Shown: positions 9,053-19,037 of the stretch, one piece after another | How positions within the stretch are numbered: position 1 is the first letter of the stretch | Layout of the letters: every line of letters begins with the position of its first letter | Assembly: GCF_012222305.1 (NCBI RefSeq) | Contig: NZ_CP035730.1 | Location: 558,001 to 622,000 of the forward strand | DNA from: Sulfolobus sp. S-194 | Lineage (GTDB): Archaea; Thermoproteota; Thermoprotei_A; Sulfolobales; Sulfolobaceae | Length of the DNA stretch: 64,000 nt | Reading direction: 5' to 3' | The notes under the pieces: generated by a model | Databases searched by the model: none | What the model saw: only the letters and a program-made list of their open reading frames with translations | Told to the model about the DNA's origin: nothing | Program-made: the position numbers and the translations under genes

Positions 9053-9646
9053 ATGGAAGAACTTCCTGCAACAGCGTTAGGTATTAAACTTAATGACGGT
9101 ATAATTCTTGCTGCCGAAAGAAGGCTTAGTTATGGCAGTTTCGTACTTAGTAGATCAGCTAAAAAAGTTTTTAAAATAGGAAGATTCGGCATAGCTGGAG
9201 CTGGTATCATGGGTGATATTCAAACATTAACACGTTTAATGAATGTTGAGATAAAGTATTATGAAATGTATAATAATAAGCCTATATCAGTAAAGGCGGC
9301 AGCTAAGTTATTATCAGTTATACTATACCAATATAAGTGGACTCCCTTTATCTCGGAATTATTATTTGGTGGTGTAGACGATGAAGGTCCCAAACTATTT
9401 GTTTTAGATCCTATAGGTTCATTAATTGAAGATAATTATGCTGCTGTTGGTTCTGGTGCTAGAGTAGCAATAGGAGTTTTAGAAAGTGAGTATGATCCAA
9501 GCATGAGTTTAGATAAAGGAAAAGAAATTGTTCTAAAAGCACTAAAAGCTGCAATAGAAAGAGATGTGACCTCAGGTGACGGAATAGACATATTAACAAT
9601 AAAAAGGGATAATGCATCAAGCGAGGATTTTATAAAGATTTTTTAA
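9053..9646 (+). CDS. psmB: 20S proteasome beta subunit, atypical N-terminus
   Basis: A beta-type proteasome subunit of 197 residues. Aligned on the invariant Gly of 'TTTVG', this protein reads ATALG at residues 6-10, so Ala6 occupies the Thr1 position and Thr7 the second position. Glu22 and Lys38 fall at the places of residues 17 and 33, and the Ser-Gly region is kept (TSGDGIDI). It may thus be a non-catalytic beta subunit, or be processed after Ala6 with a one-residue register shift. Sulfolobales carry a second beta gene with canonical TTTVG elsewhere. Its 3' end overlaps convergent rpo8 by 17 bp. Confidence 0.9.
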   Translation: MEELPATALGIKLNDGIILAAERRLSYGSFVLSRSAKKVFKIGRFGIAGAGIMGDIQTLTRLMNVEIKYYEMYNNKPISVKAAAKLLSVILYQYKWTPFISELLFGGVDDEGPKLFVLDPIGSLIEDNYAAVGSGARVAIGVLESEYDPSMSLDKGKEIVLKALKAAIERDVTSGDGIDILTIKRDNASSEDFIKIF

Positions 9647-10010
9647 CACAAAAATAGATATGGTCCATCATCTTAAATAGATTATTACCTATTAATCCTT
9701 TTTCGCTATAGATTTTTACAATCAATCCAAACAGAGATATTTGATCCAATATTTTGTTGCTTTCTGGTTTTTCATAAAAAAGATATCCATGTGCGCAAAA
9801 ATCATTAGAAGTATAAACTGGTTTTTCTCTAGATATAATCATAGATACATTTTCTTCCTGTTTAAAGATATTAATACTCTCTAATATATCAAATTCTACT
9901 TGATACATTCCACAATCCATTTTGATTATAATAAGTCCCTTTAAACTACCCTTATCTATTGAGGTTATTTTACATGAAGTCTCGATTTTACCTTCAACTT
10001 GAACTGACAT
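9630..10010 (-). CDS. rpo8: RNA polymerase subunit Rpo8 (RpoG)
   Basis: A 126-residue protein with the features of crenarchaeal Rpo8, the homologue of eukaryotic Rpb8: an N-terminal beta-strand rich half, the central 'FCAHGYLFY' segment and '[12 protein letters not shown]' near the end. This subunit is found in Crenarchaeota and a few related lineages and packs on the Rpo1 side of the enzyme. Identification is from remembered motifs, so moderately sure. It sits alone on the minus strand between psmB and SmAP3. The start is ATG 10010. Confidence 0.7.
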   Translation of the reverse strand: MSVQVEGKIETSCKITSIDKGSLKGLIIIKMDCGMYQVEFDILESINIFKQEENVSMIISREKPVYTSNDFCAHGYLFYEKPESNKILDQISLFGLIVKIYSEKGLIGNNLFKMMDHIYFCVKKSL

Positions 10011-10060
10011 ATCCTTTATAATAGTTTAATCTTAAATAATATTAACTATTATTCATTTTG

Positions 10061-10492
10061 ATGAGTAGTAGAAGAGTTGCAACGGAACTAAATTCCCTTT
10101 TAGATAAAGCAATTGTTGTAAGGCTTATTAATAATAAAATCTACTATGGTAATTTATCTTCATATGAGCTATCACCATTTATTTTAACACTAACAAACGC
10201 AAAAGATAATGATAATAATACTTATTATAAAGTTATTTTAAATGGAAATTCTATAACTGAAATTCTAGTCAAATCTTCGCCTATATTTGATCCGAAAGAA
10301 TTTGCAGATTTAGTAACGAAAGAGCTTAATCTACGTGCAGGAGATGTAAAAGTCTATGAGGAGGCGGGGGTCTTGGTAATACTTGATAGAATAAAAGTTT
10401 CTGAAAATGGAGTAGAAGGAAGCGGACCTATGGCACAAAGAATTTACGACTTATATAATGATTATATAAATAAAAAGAAGAAAGGATCTTAA
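10061..10492 (+). CDS. Sm-like archaeal protein with C-terminal domain (SmAP3 type)
   Basis: An Lsm/Sm-fold RNA-binding protein (about residues 1-75: '[24 protein letters not shown]' is Sm1, and the '[12 protein letters not shown]' strand is Sm2) fused to a C-terminal alpha/beta domain. The 143-residue length and this extra domain are typical of SmAP3 from Sulfolobales and Pyrobaculum. The ATG at 10061 is chosen over TTG 10058. It is followed by tgtA after 2 bases, indicating an operon. Confidence 0.8.
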   Translation: MSSRRVATELNSLLDKAIVVRLINNKIYYGNLSSYELSPFILTLTNAKDNDNNTYYKVILNGNSITEILVKSSPIFDPKEFADLVTKELNLRAGDVKVYEEAGVLVILDRIKVSENGVEGSGPMAQRIYDLYNDYINKKKKGS

Positions 10493-10494
10493 AA

Positions 10495-11970
10495 ATGGTA
10501 GGAGAATTTGAAATAAAAGATGAGGATTTAGCTGGTAGAATAGGAATCGTAGAGACAAAAAGTGGAAAACTAGAAACGCCAGTATTCTTTCCAGTGATTA
10601 ATCCTTTTAAATCTGAAATTTCAATAAAAGATATAGAAAATTTAGGATTCAAGAATTTAATTACAAATGCATATTTAATAAAAAGGATAACTAATACTAA
10701 AATTCAAGATATTCACAACTTTTTACAATTTAATGGTGTAATAATGACTGATTCTGGAGCTTATCAGATACTTCAATACGGAAACATAGAAGTTACAAAT
10801 AGAGAGATAGTTGAGTACGAGAGGGATATAAATACAGATATAGCAGTCTATTTAGATCTTCCTACTGGGGATACAAATATCAGAGATGAGGCTATTAACA
10901 GTGTAAAAATCACGTTAGAGAGAGCTAAAGAAATTGAGGATGTAGTCAAAAATGATTCAGAAAGGATTTGGGTACATCCCATTCAAGGTGGAAGATTTTT
11001 AGATCTTGTCGAATATTCAGCGATAGAGGCTGATAAAAACGAGGCATTTAAAATGCTGGCATTAGGAAGTCCTACAGTAGTAATGGAAAAGTACGACTAT
11101 TCCTTATTAATTGATATGATATTTATAGCAAAAAGTAATGTAAGTAGAGGCAAACCTTTTCATCTTTTTGGTGGCGGTCTTCCTCATATAATGCCTATTG
11201 TTATAGCATTAGGTGTAGATTCTTTTGATTCTGCTTCATATATACTTTATGCTAGGGATAATAGGTATATAACGAGAAGTAGAGTATATAGACTAGAAGA
11301 GTTAGAATATTTTCCATGCTCATGCCCAGTCTGCTTAAAGTATACACCCCAAGAGCTACTAGAGTTACCAAAAGAAGAAAGAACAAAACTTTTGGCTCTT
11401 CATAATCTTTATGTAATTAGGGAAGAACTTAATGCTATAAAACAAGCTATTAGAGAAGGAAGATTATTTGAGTATATTCAAGAAAAAGCTTACTCCCATC
11501 CAGCAGTGTATTCTGCTTTTAAAAAATTATTAAAATATAAAGATTATTTAGAAAAATATGATCCAAGAGTAAAAGGGAATATTAGAGGAATTTTCTTGTT
11601 TGATCTTAAGTCTTTAAATAGACCAGAAATTGTTAGACATTATAATTTCTTAGATAAGATTAATAAGAATAGCGATAAAGCTATTATAATCTGTGAAAAA
11701 AAGGAAAATATATTAAAAAAAGTGAAAAATGATGAGGATGTAGACATATATCTTTTCGATCCTTTTTATGGTTTAATACCGATAAACTTAATAGAAGTTT
11801 ATCCATACTTTCAAACTGAGTATCCAGAGGAAATAGATGAAGATGTTTTACGTTACATAAAAAATAAAATAGTCGAATTTATAAAGTCCAAAGGATATAC
11901 AAAAATTGATTTCATAGGATGTGACAAATATTTATCACATATAGACTCTATTAGAGCCTTCTTTAGTTAA
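10495..11970 (+). CDS. tgtA: Archaeosine tRNA-guanine transglycosylase, catalytic subunit (no PUA domain)
   Basis: Exchanges guanine 15 of archaeal tRNAs for preQ0, the first step to archaeosine. The N-terminal TIM-barrel carries the catalytic-acid region 'MTDSGAYQ', the 'GGGLPHIMP' substrate loop and a zinc site 'CSCPVC'. Later residues match the C1/C2 region, but the protein ends at 491 residues without the PUA domain found at the C-terminus of euryarchaeal ArcTGT (about 580 residues). The missing PUA module is encoded separately at 12.6-13.2 kb. The 3' end overlaps the convergent PAC2 gene by 36 bp. Confidence 0.92.
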   Translation: MVGEFEIKDEDLAGRIGIVETKSGKLETPVFFPVINPFKSEISIKDIENLGFKNLITNAYLIKRITNTKIQDIHNFLQFNGVIMTDSGAYQILQYGNIEVTNREIVEYERDINTDIAVYLDLPTGDTNIRDEAINSVKITLERAKEIEDVVKNDSERIWVHPIQGGRFLDLVEYSAIEADKNEAFKMLALGSPTVVMEKYDYSLLIDMIFIAKSNVSRGKPFHLFGGGLPHIMPIVIALGVDSFDSASYILYARDNRYITRSRVYRLEELEYFPCSCPVCLKYTPQELLELPKEERTKLLALHNLYVIREELNAIKQAIREGRLFEYIQEKAYSHPAVYSAFKKLLKYKDYLEKYDPRVKGNIRGIFLFDLKSLNRPEIVRHYNFLDKINKNSDKAIIICEKKENILKKVKNDEDVDIYLFDPFYGLIPINLIEVYPYFQTEYPEEIDEDVLRYIKNKIVEFIKSKGYTKIDFIGCDKYLSHIDSIRAFFS

Positions 11971-12657
11971 TTCTTTTTGAACTAACTCTAATTGCCTCTG
12001 TAATTCCTCTTCAATCTTTCTTGCATCTTCATATAGTTCTGATACATCAACCTTTAATCCATATAATTTGTTAATTTCCTCTAATGCGATGGCTGCAGCT
12101 GCAGGATCTATTCTTTCTCTATCTGCATAAGGTAATAATACTGTAGCTGGAAGATCCTCAATTTCAGCATATATAGTAAATAAAGCTAAGGGTCCAATAA
12201 TTAGTAGCTGTTTTTCCATTAGTGGATAAGGGAGAGCAATTTTACTAGCAGAAGTCTTTAACCATCTTAAGTTACTACTATCATTTTTGTATCTTTTATC
12301 TAGTCCCCCTATTAGTAATATATCTGAAACTTGTATATTTTTTAACCATTTTATTATTTTTGCCGAGAAAATGTTCATTTCTCTTTGTAGTGGTAATAAA
12401 TGGCTTAACAGCACTAAGATGTTATTATTATTATCATAAAATAATTCAAAAGGTGTTGCTAGTCCGTATTCATCAATAAATGTAACATCTCTTAAATATT
12501 TAGTTAAAATGAAGCCTATTCTTTTCATTCCTAACTTTAGAACTAAATATCTAGTAGCTATATAACCTACTTCACCTAATGTTCTGAATCCGGTAATAAA
12601 CTTAGCACCTTTTAGTTCATCTTCACTAATCCCCTTTAGAATTATCTTGATCGACAT
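11935..12657 (-). CDS. PAC2-family proteasome assembly chaperone homologue
   Basis: A 240-residue PAC2/DUF75 protein: '[23 protein letters not shown]' at the N-terminus, the '[11 protein letters not shown]' strand, '[32 protein letters not shown]' and a C-terminal coiled coil (Glu/Leu/Gln rich). Archaeal members (PbaA/PbaB) help assemble or open the 20S proteasome. It is the last gene of the PAN-PUA-PAC2 operon and overlaps the PUA gene by about 32 bases, supporting a proteasome role. Confidence 0.85.
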   Translation of the reverse strand: MSIKIILKGISEDELKGAKFITGFRTLGEVGYIATRYLVLKLGMKRIGFILTKYLRDVTFIDEYGLATPFELFYDNNNNILVLLSHLLPLQREMNIFSAKIIKWLKNIQVSDILLIGGLDKRYKNDSSNLRWLKTSASKIALPYPLMEKQLLIIGPLALFTIYAEIEDLPATVLLPYADRERIDPAAAAIALEEINKLYGLKVDVSELYEDARKIEEELQRQLELVQKELTKEGSNRVYM

Positions 12658-13156
12658 TTTTTATTCCTCTCTTTACAATTACAGCTAATCCCCTTTTATA
12701 TTGTTTTACTTCCTCACCAGAGACTCTTGCTCTTCCTACAGCTAACAAGTTATCTTGTTCATCAACAACTAAGACTTCATCACCAGCTCTAATATTGGGA
12801 TCAGAGTTTATGACGAACTTACAAAAAGCATTTCTTCCTTCTCTAATAAAGCTAGCTACCTCATTCTTAATAATGAACCTGAAAGAAGGAGGAGAAGTAC
12901 AATTCTTAATTATTCTCCCACTTATTTCTGTAATAGAGAAAAGATTATCTTGTGCTCTTAATACTAGGAATAATCTTTTATCTTCTGTAAGAATATTTCT
13001 TATTCTATTAGTAGTTAGTGATCTCTGTATAAAAAATGTAGAATCTTCTGGAAATAAGCAAGAAGCTACTTTTGAAGAAAACTGATATATTGCAATATAA
13101 CGCAAATAACCTATTTCATTTTTTTGGGCTTTTAAAGGTTTAGTTAAGTTAAACAT
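12626..13156 (-). CDS. PUA-domain protein, probable RNA-binding half of split archaeosine TGT
   Basis: A protein of about 176 residues whose C-terminal 75 residues form a PUA domain ('[46 protein letters not shown]'). The N-terminal part resembles the C2 region that precedes PUA in euryarchaeal TGT. Because tgtA here lacks PUA, this gene is the likely missing RNA-binding part. It sits inside the PAN operon, overlapping both neighbours. An in-frame GTG at 13174 would add six residues; ATG 13156 gives less overlap with pan. No clear ribosome-binding site distinguishes them. Confidence 0.75.
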   Translation of the reverse strand: MFNLTKPLKAQKNEIGYLRYIAIYQFSSKVASCLFPEDSTFFIQRSLTTNRIRNILTEDKRLFLVLRAQDNLFSITEISGRIIKNCTSPPSFRFIIKNEVASFIREGRNAFCKFVINSDPNIRAGDEVLVVDEQDNLLAVGRARVSGEEVKQYKRGLAVIVKRGIKNVDQDNSKGD

Positions 13157-14327
13157 ACTTTTCTGTTCTGTCACTATTTTTAGCTTTATTATTTTTAGCT
13201 TTAGTTTTTTCTATAGCTGTAATTAAATCAGTCATATTAACATACTTTCTTCCATTTCTAATTGCAATATACCCTGCTTCCGTACACACATTTTTAATCT
13301 CAGCACCAGTAAATCCTTCAGTCATGCTAGCTAGTATATCATATCTAATATCGCCATCTGTTTTCATTTTTTGCAAATAGATTCTAAATATTTCCTTTCT
13401 TCCCTCAAAATTCGGTAAAGGTACCTCGATTAATCTATCAAATCTGCCTGGTCTCAGTAGTGCTGGATCAAGAATGTCTAACCTGTTTGTTGCAGCAATA
13501 ATTTTAACATTATCTAAGGGTTTAAATCCATCTATCTCAGCTAATAATTGCATTAAAGTCCTTTGTATTTCCCTCTCTCCGCTAGTTCCCATATCCACTC
13601 TTTTAGCACCAATCGCATCTATTTCATCTATAAATACTATTGATGGAGCTTTTCTTCTTGCCAATTCAAAGACTTCTCTAACTATCCTAGCGCCTTCCCC
13701 CACAAATTTTTGTGCAAATTCGGAGGCAACGACTTGAATAAATGTTGCATTACTTTCTGTTGCCACGGCTTTTGCTAGTAAAGTTTTACCAGTACCTGGA
13801 GGACCATAGAGTAATACTCCTTTAGGTGGATCTATTCCTATTTCCTTAAATAATTCTGGGTTTTTTAAAGGTAATTCTATAACTTCTCTTATTTCGTTTA
13901 TTTGTTCATTCAATCCTCCTATGTCAGAATAATGAACATTAGGTTTTTCTACAATTTCAAACGACTTTACGTATACATCTTCTCTATCTGGTAGTATTTC
14001 AACTATAGTAGATCCTCTTTGATTTAAGGCTACTAGAGAGCCAGGTTTAAGCTTTTTAATATCAACATTAGAGGAAACATTTACTATTAAATTAGGTCCA
14101 GAAGAACTTCTAACTATTACTTTCCCGTCTGGTAACATGTCTAGTACAATTGCTTCAATATATGGAGGAGCTAATAGTTTCTCAAGTTCACCTTTATACC
14201 AATTTAAATCTTGACGTAGTTTCTCAAGTTCTTTAGTCAGAGATTCTATTTTTTCTTCAAGTAATCTTACTATTGGATCATCACTATTATAATGTTTGGC
14301 TCTGTAACTGTCTAATTCGTCAGACAA
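13149..14327 (-). CDS. pan: PAN, proteasome-activating nucleotidase
   Basis: Hexameric AAA+ ATPase that unfolds substrates and feeds them into the 20S proteasome. The protein has an N-terminal coiled coil (about residues 14-50), an OB domain, then the AAA module with Walker A GPPGTGKT, Walker [10 protein letters not shown], the sensor region '[21 protein letters not shown]', and a tail ending Tyr-Val. Pan proteins need a C-terminal hydrophobic-Tyr-X motif to open the gate, and the final residues here are K-Y-V, consistent with HbYX (preceding residue Lys is not hydrophobic). The start is a TTG at 14327. First gene of the operon. Confidence 0.95.
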   Translation of the reverse strand: MSDELDSYRAKHYNSDDPIVRLLEEKIESLTKELEKLRQDLNWYKGELEKLLAPPYIEAIVLDMLPDGKVIVRSSSGPNLIVNVSSNVDIKKLKPGSLVALNQRGSTIVEILPDREDVYVKSFEIVEKPNVHYSDIGGLNEQINEIREVIELPLKNPELFKEIGIDPPKGVLLYGPPGTGKTLLAKAVATESNATFIQVVASEFAQKFVGEGARIVREVFELARRKAPSIVFIDEIDAIGAKRVDMGTSGEREIQRTLMQLLAEIDGFKPLDNVKIIAATNRLDILDPALLRPGRFDRLIEVPLPNFEGRKEIFRIYLQKMKTDGDIRYDILASMTEGFTGAEIKNVCTEAGYIAIRNGRKYVNMTDLITAIEKTKAKNNKAKNSDRTEKYV

Positions 14328-14397
14328 TTTACCCCAATAATATCTTTGTATAATTAAACCTAAAAACGTTTAAGAGTAGTAATAAAGAATATATAGT
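14328..14397. promoter_or_regulatory. Divergent promoter region pan / mbf1
   Basis: A 70-bp gap between divergent starts. A TTTAAG element around 14368-14373 lies about 27 bases before the mbf1 ATG, which would make mbf1 leaderless. On the other strand GGGGT lies a few bases before the TTG of pan. Assigned by position and consensus only. Confidence 0.4.
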
Positions 14398-14895
14398 ATG
14401 CAAAGCTCAGCTCAAAAATACTGTGAAATGTGTGGTGCTCCTATAAAAGGAAGTGGTATTACAGTTGCATATGAAGGGAGTATTATTACTATATGCCCGT
14501 CTTGTTATAATAAAATTAAAAAATCTGCAAAAATAGTTAATGAGAAAGAATTAAAGAAAAAAAAGGAGAAGAAAAAAATAAAAGCATCGGCACCAAAATT
14601 ATCTACTGAAGTGGAATTAGAAATAGTAGATGATTATTACAAGTTAATTAAAGAAGCTAGAGAAAGACATGGGCTTTCTCAACAACAGTTAGCTCAGCAA
14701 TTAAAAGTGTCAGAAAATGTAATAAAAAGATTCGAAAGCGGTAAATTAAAACCAACAATACAACAAGCTAAACAATTAGAAAAAATCTTAGGAATCAAAC
14801 TACTAGTACCAGTTGAGTCAGAAGAGGAAGGAGAGGAAAAAGATTTTGAGTTAACACTGGGTGATGTAGCAAACATCAGAGAGGGAAAGAAGTGA
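14398..14895 (+). CDS. mbf1: MBF1 (multiprotein bridging factor 1)
   Basis: A 165-residue MBF1: N-terminal zinc ribbon (CEMC near residue 9, CPSC near residue 34), a Lys-rich linker (about residues 50-65) and a Cro/C1-type HTH ('[32 protein letters not shown]'). Archaeal MBF1 associates with ribosomes and affects translation, while eukaryotic MBF1 bridges TBP and activators. It overlaps the next gene (hflX) by 4 bases, so the two are translationally coupled. Confidence 0.92.
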   Translation: MQSSAQKYCEMCGAPIKGSGITVAYEGSIITICPSCYNKIKKSAKIVNEKELKKKKEKKKIKASAPKLSTEVELEIVDDYYKLIKEARERHGLSQQQLAQQLKVSENVIKRFESGKLKPTIQQAKQLEKILGIKLLVPVESEEEGEEKDFELTLGDVANIREGKK

Positions 14896-15944
14896 AAGCA
14901 ATACTCTTTACGGCAGATGAGTACAAAGATGAAGCTTTATCATTAGCAGAAACAGCATTTTATGAAATAACAAAAATTTATAAAATACCAAAAAAACCAA
15001 ACCCAAATTTTTATATTCAAAAAGATAAAATAGAGGAAATTAAAGAACTAAATGATATAGATGCCGTTATAATTTTTGATTTATTAAAATCAAGGCATTT
15101 TATAAATCTTAATAAAGAATTTTTAGGAAAGAAAATATTAGATAAAGTTCTACTTCTTCTAGAAATATTCGCGCTTCATGCAGGATCTAAAGAGGCAAAA
15201 TTACAAATAGAATTAGCTAAGTTAAGGTATGAATTACCTATCCTTAAAGATATGTATAAAAAGGCTAAAATTACTGAACAGCAAGGTCCTTTAGGTGCCG
15301 GTGTATACGGAGTAGAATCTACAATTAGACTTTATCAGAGAAGAATAGTAAAAATAAGAAAGGAGCTAGAAGAAATGAAGAAAGCTAAAGAAGATCAAGT
15401 AAGAAGAGTTAATTTCAATAGTGTAGCAATCGTAGGTTATACTAATGCTGGTAAAACTACTATTTTTAATTGCCTGACTGGATTAAATCAAAAAGTAGAT
15501 TCTTCAATGTTTACAACTACGTCACCTAAAAGATACGCAATACCAATAGATGGAAAGAAAATAATGCTTGTAGATACTGTAGGTTTTATTAGGGGTATTC
15601 CACCCCAAATAATTGAGGCTTTCTTCGTTACTTTATCAGAGGCAAAATATGCTAATGCTCTATTACTAGTATTAGATTCTTCTTTGTCAAGTACTTTACT
15701 AGTTGAAATGTTACAAAGCTCTCTTGAAATATTACGTGAATTAGGAATATCTGGGAAGCCTATGATTATAACGTTAAATAAAATTGATAAAAATAATAAA
15801 GAGAAAGAAGTAGAGGAGAAAGTAAGTTTAGTAAAAGAATTAGCAAACTCGCTCTACACTCCAATAATAGATGTAATTCCAGTATCAGCGTTAAAAGGAA
15901 TAAATATGAATATATTAAGGGATAAGATATTAGCATTAATTTAA
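14892..15944 (+). CDS. hflX: HflX-family GTPase
   Basis: Ribosome-associated GTPase of the HflX family that binds the large subunit. Residues 1-about 160 are the HflX N-terminal domain with a long coiled coil ('[29 protein letters not shown]'). The G domain follows: G1 [10 protein letters not shown]2 TTTSPKRY, G3 DTVGFI, G4 NKID, G5 SALKG. The start is GTG overlapping the mbf1 stop. An S. solfataricus orthologue has been studied structurally. Length 350 is typical for archaea. Confidence 0.93.
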   Translation: MKAILFTADEYKDEALSLAETAFYEITKIYKIPKKPNPNFYIQKDKIEEIKELNDIDAVIIFDLLKSRHFINLNKEFLGKKILDKVLLLLEIFALHAGSKEAKLQIELAKLRYELPILKDMYKKAKITEQQGPLGAGVYGVESTIRLYQRRIVKIRKELEEMKKAKEDQVRRVNFNSVAIVGYTNAGKTTIFNCLTGLNQKVDSSMFTTTSPKRYAIPIDGKKIMLVDTVGFIRGIPPQIIEAFFVTLSEAKYANALLLVLDSSLSSTLLVEMLQSSLEILRELGISGKPMIITLNKIDKNNKEKEVEEKVSLVKELANSLYTPIIDVIPVSALKGINMNILRDKILALI

Positions 15945-16477
15945 AAGATATTTATGTTTTAAGATTACATCACAGACCAGAAAGGGACAAAAGAGTTACA
16001 ACACATGTAGCTCTTGTTGCTAGAGCATTTGGGGCTAAAGGAATATTTATTCATGGAGAGGATATGAATCTGCTAAAGACCATAGAAAAAGTAAAAGCTA
16101 ATTGGGGCGGAAAATATTTTTCAATGGAGTTTATCAAAAATCCAAAAAAAGTAGTTAGAGATTGGAGAAATAATGGAGGCATTGTAGTTCATTTAACAAT
16201 GTATGGAGTTCCAATAGATAATGTAATAGAAAAAATAGTAAATAAAAATACAAAAATACTAGTTGTTGTAGGATCAGAAAAAGTAGAAGGCTGGTATTAT
16301 TATAATTCAGATTATAATGTTGCTATAGGTAATCAGCCTCATTCTGAAGTAGCTGCACTAGCTATTTTTTTGGATAGAATATATAAGGGTGGAGAACTAA
16401 ATATACAATTTAGTGATGCAAAATTATCTATTATACCCCAAGAAAGGGGGAAGAAGGTGAGGAAAAATGAGCAGTAG
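15935..16477 (+). CDS. trm56: Trm56, tRNA (cytidine-56) 2'-O-methyltransferase, probable ATT start
   Basis: SPOUT methyltransferase making Cm56 in the T-loop of archaeal tRNAs. The first ATG in frame (16064) is far too late: the 43 codons before it encode '[20 protein letters not shown]' and '[17 protein letters not shown]', the conserved N-terminus of the family. A stop at 15923 limits the frame. Between it and the conserved region there is no ATG, GTG or TTG, only ATT codons at 15929, 15935 and 15950. ATT 15935 gives the usual length of about 180. The start overlaps the hflX stop by 10 bases; AGGGAT lies 13 bases upstream. Confidence 0.85.
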   Translation: MNLKDIYVLRLHHRPERDKRVTTHVALVARAFGAKGIFIHGEDMNLLKTIEKVKANWGGKYFSMEFIKNPKKVVRDWRNNGGIVVHLTMYGVPIDNVIEKIVNKNTKILVVVGSEKVEGWYYYNSDYNVAIGNQPHSEVAALAIFLDRIYKGGELNIQFSDAKLSIIPQERGKKVRKNEQ

Positions 16478-17003
16478 GGCAGAAGAATTGATACTTAGTT
16501 TGGCAAAGGATCTGGTTGGTGAAGATGCGACAGAATTATTAAAGTTTCTCTTAAGGAAGAGAGTTGAAATGACAGATGATGATATAGCGAAAGAACTTAA
16601 CGTAAAAGTGAATGAAATTAGGAAAAAGTTATATTTACTTTCTGAGCAAGGTTTTATAACCTATCGTAAAACAAGAGATAAAGAAACGGGTTTATTTATA
16701 TATTACTGGAAAGTAAATCTAGATCAGATAAACGAATTATTACTTAATAGAAAAAGATTAGTACTAGAAAAATTAAAAGCAAGATATGAGCAAGAAAAAG
16801 ATTCTTTATATTATTATTGTCCTCAAGATAATATTCAATATAATTTTGATGAAGCATTAGAAAATGAATTCAAATGTCCAAAATGTGGATCACCACTAGA
16901 GTATTACGACTCAGAAAAGACTAAAAAATTCTTAGAGTATAAGATAAAACAAATTGAAAACGAAATAGAAAGAGAGACACGGCATGGCTCCAATAGTCGT
17001 TGA
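16467..17003 (+). CDS. tfe: Transcription factor E alpha subunit (TFE)
   Basis: Helps TBP and TFB open promoter DNA. The 178 residues comprise an extended winged helix (about residues 5-95: '[32 protein letters not shown]') and a C-terminal zinc ribbon with CPQD near residue 117 and CPKC near residue 138. The first knuckle reads YYCPQD, so one of the four expected Cys is replaced. It overlaps trm56 by 11 bases and the C5-methyltransferase gene by 20 bases. Confidence 0.93.
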   Translation: MSSRAEELILSLAKDLVGEDATELLKFLLRKRVEMTDDDIAKELNVKVNEIRKKLYLLSEQGFITYRKTRDKETGLFIYYWKVNLDQINELLLNRKRLVLEKLKARYEQEKDSLYYYCPQDNIQYNFDEALENEFKCPKCGSPLEYYDSEKTKKFLEYKIKQIENEIERETRHGSNSR

Positions 17004-17952
17004 CCTTTTTTCTGGAGCTGGAGGGTTTTCTTTAGGATTTAAAAGAGTAGGCTTTGATATTAAATTTGCAATAGATATTAACCATGCTGCAACAAGAACT
17101 TATGCGACAAATTTTCCAAATACATTAGTTATAGAAGATGATATACGGAATATTACAGGAAGAGACATAGAATATTTAATAGGTAGAAAAGTCGATATCG
17201 TAATAGGGAGTCCTCCCTGTGAACCATACACTGGGGCAAATCCATTAAGAATGAAAGAACCTTTAGATAGACTTTACCTAGATGAAGATGGACAATTAAC
17301 ACTTGAATATATAAGAATTGTGGGTGAACTTAGACCAAAGATATTTGTTATGGAAAATGTACCATCCATTATAGGTACTGAATCCCTTAAATCTGCTATA
17401 GAATATGAATTTTATAAAATAGGTTATAAGATATTCTTTAATTTTTTAAATGCAGAAGACTATGGTAATCCGTCAAAACGAACGAGAGTATTTATTTCCA
17501 ACATAGAAATAAATCCGCAAAAAACTAAGGAAAAAAAGACAGTTTGGAATGCAATAAAGGATTTAGAAGGAAGAACAGATGTTCCAAACAATGAAATTTC
17601 AGAGTTAAACGAGGATAAAATAAAGGAAATATCTAAATTAGATTACGGAGATTATCTGACCATGTTTAGAGGCAGTAATGGTAGGAATATACCCTTATAT
17701 GTTAGACTTAATCCTTATGATATAGCTCCAACAGTGTTAGGAAATTCAAGATTCATTCATCCTTTCGAAAATCGATTCTTAACAGTCAGAGAACAAGCTA
17801 GATTAATGAGTTATCCAGACGATCATATTTTTCTAGGTAGTAGAGATGAGCAATATAATCAGGTAGGAGAAGCAGTTCCAGTAGTCTTATCTACCGCTAT
17901 TGCGCGAGAAATAATGGGAAAAGTATATGGAATTGTTTATAGTACTACATAA
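16984..17952 (+). CDS. C5-cytosine methyltransferase (DNA or Dnmt2-like RNA)
   Basis: A 322-residue m5C methyltransferase in the core transcription/tRNA operon. Motif I '[13 protein letters not shown]' binds AdoMet, motif IV '[10 protein letters not shown]' contains the nucleophile Cys (Glu replaces the usual Gln), motif VI is ENVPS, the motif VIII region is '[10 protein letters not shown]' and motif X is '[10 protein letters not shown]'. The target-recognition segment between VIII and X is short. No restriction endonuclease gene is near. The compact size and location between tfe and a SPOUT-like gene permit either a solitary DNA methylase or an RNA enzyme. AT content matches the neighbours. 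Confidence 0.88.
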   Translation: MAPIVVDLFSGAGGFSLGFKRVGFDIKFAIDINHAATRTYATNFPNTLVIEDDIRNITGRDIEYLIGRKVDIVIGSPPCEPYTGANPLRMKEPLDRLYLDEDGQLTLEYIRIVGELRPKIFVMENVPSIIGTESLKSAIEYEFYKIGYKIFFNFLNAEDYGNPSKRTRVFISNIEINPQKTKEKKTVWNAIKDLEGRTDVPNNEISELNEDKIKEISKLDYGDYLTMFRGSNGRNIPLYVRLNPYDIAPTVLGNSRFIHPFENRFLTVREQARLMSYPDDHIFLGSRDEQYNQVGEAVPVVLSTAIAREIMGKVYGIVYSTT

Positions 17953-18388
17953 CATAAGTAGTACTCAAAGAATTATTGATTTCGCAAAATTAATTTTTAA
18001 TTTAAATATAAATCACTTTATAGTAACAAAAGTAGGTGGAGTAGCGGCACAAGCTGGTGTGCCAGAAGTAAGTAAACTTGCTTATAAAAATAACAAATCT
18101 TTTATAATACTACCAGATCTGAAAGATGCAATAGAAATTTTTAAGCCAGAAGTAGTTTATCTTTTTACACAAACAGCAGAAAAAACATTTACAAAAAATT
18201 TACTTAAAGATAAAAGTAGAGTAATGCTTGTCTTTCCTGGAAGTGAAAGTGGATTCAATAAATTAGAATTAAATTTAGGCGAACCAGTTAAAATAGAAGG
18301 GTTAAGTAACGAAATATCACCAGTTGCTCTTGTGGGTATAGTGGCATACTGTTTAATTAATGAAGGGAAATTTTTGGATAAACAATAG
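17927..18388 (+). CDS. SPOUT-like protein of the DUF2122/COG4080 family
   Basis: A 153-residue protein with the '[22 protein letters not shown]' segment and '[12 protein letters not shown]' typical of archaeal DUF2122 proteins, which are related to SpoU/TrmH RNA methyltransferases. The C-terminal half '[45 protein letters not shown]' looks like the trefoil-knot AdoMet region (…[12 protein letters not shown]…). It overlaps the m5C methyltransferase by 26 bases and is the last gene of the run before tRNA-Val. Substrate unknown. Confidence in the family is moderate. Confidence 0.65.
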   Translation: MELFIVLHNISSTQRIIDFAKLIFNLNINHFIVTKVGGVAAQAGVPEVSKLAYKNNKSFIILPDLKDAIEIFKPEVVYLFTQTAEKTFTKNLLKDKSRVMLVFPGSESGFNKLELNLGEPVKIEGLSNEISPVALVGIVAYCLINEGKFLDKQ

Positions 18389-18432
18389 TTGAAGAAACTT
18401 TTATAAGTCAAAATATATAATAAGTTGTACAA

Positions 18433-18507
18433 GGGCCCGTCGTCTAGCCTGGTTAGGACGCCGCCCTTACAAGGCGGAGGTCCTGGGTTCAAGTCCCAGC
18501 GGGCCCA
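18433..18507 (+). tRNA. tRNA-Val (anticodon TAC)
   Basis: A 75-nt cloverleaf. The acceptor GGGCCCG pairs with CGGGCCC, with discriminator A at 18507. The anticodon stem CCGCC/GGCGG encloses loop CTTACAA, giving anticodon TAC. The T arm is CTGGG-TTCAAGT-CCCAG. There is no intron and no encoded CCA. It is nearly identical to the tRNA-Val(GAC) at 24.9 kb in opposite orientation. Confidence 0.96.
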
Positions 18508-19037
18508 TATTTTACTATAATCACTTTCTTTCAATTTTATGTAGGTTTCCATAACCTTATCTAAAAGACCTATGTAGGTTTCCATTGTCTTACTCTTTAT
18601 CGTTTACAACTTATAGATATAATATCAACCTTTCTTCTCAAGTGAAATATTGTTGCCAAAACGCATTTAAAAACTTTGACAACCCGTTAATTTTTTGCCG
18701 TAAAAATGCATCAAGTTGAAAGAAAATATCAAAGAATCAATATTAGTAATAATTATGTGATATATGAGAGTATAAAGGAAAAACTTGATCGTAGTTTAAC
18801 AAATAATAATATCTATAAAACATTCTTAACATTAAATAGAAAGTATAACCCTTTAAAGTCTCAGAAGTATAAGAAACAAAAGAAATTGATTAATTACTGA
18901 GGAAACTTCCCATACTCCTTTAACGTATAATATGAATAACAAAGTAAAGGAATAAACAGTTTAATTTAACTAATTCATCATAAGACTTAGTTTAGATAGC
19001 CAATTCACTAAATATTAAAAAATCAACAAAAATAAAG
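18508..19037. other. 530-bp intergenic region with a short direct repeat
   Basis: No convincing core gene. TATGTAGGTTTCCAT occurs twice (18538-18552 and 18571-18585), 33 bases apart. A TATA-like CATTTAAAAA at 18663-18672 precedes a 64-codon open frame, listed separately. The rest is AT-rich sequence without recognised structure. Confidence 0.5.
18706..18900 (+). CDS. Doubtful small basic protein
   Basis: A 64-codon frame starting ATG, Lys/Asn/Tyr rich with a strongly basic C-terminus and no recognised domain. A TATA-like element lies about 38 bases upstream, which is a little far for a leaderless gene. In such AT-rich DNA, a chance frame of this length is common. Listed only because it is the sole frame in this gap that reads outward from a possible promoter. 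Confidence 0.2.
   Translation: MHQVERKYQRINISNNYVIYESIKEKLDRSLTNNNIYKTFLTLNRKYNPLKSQKYKKQKKLINY

Noticed and set aside
18157-18585. 142-codon minus-strand open frame across tRNA-Val
   Set aside because: It overlaps the tRNA gene and the end of the DUF2122 gene and shows no domain. It is a by-product of the opposite-strand features.
18538-18585. Possible CRISPR repeat unit
   Set aside because: Only two 15-bp copies with an 18-bp spacer, no array and no cas genes in the window.
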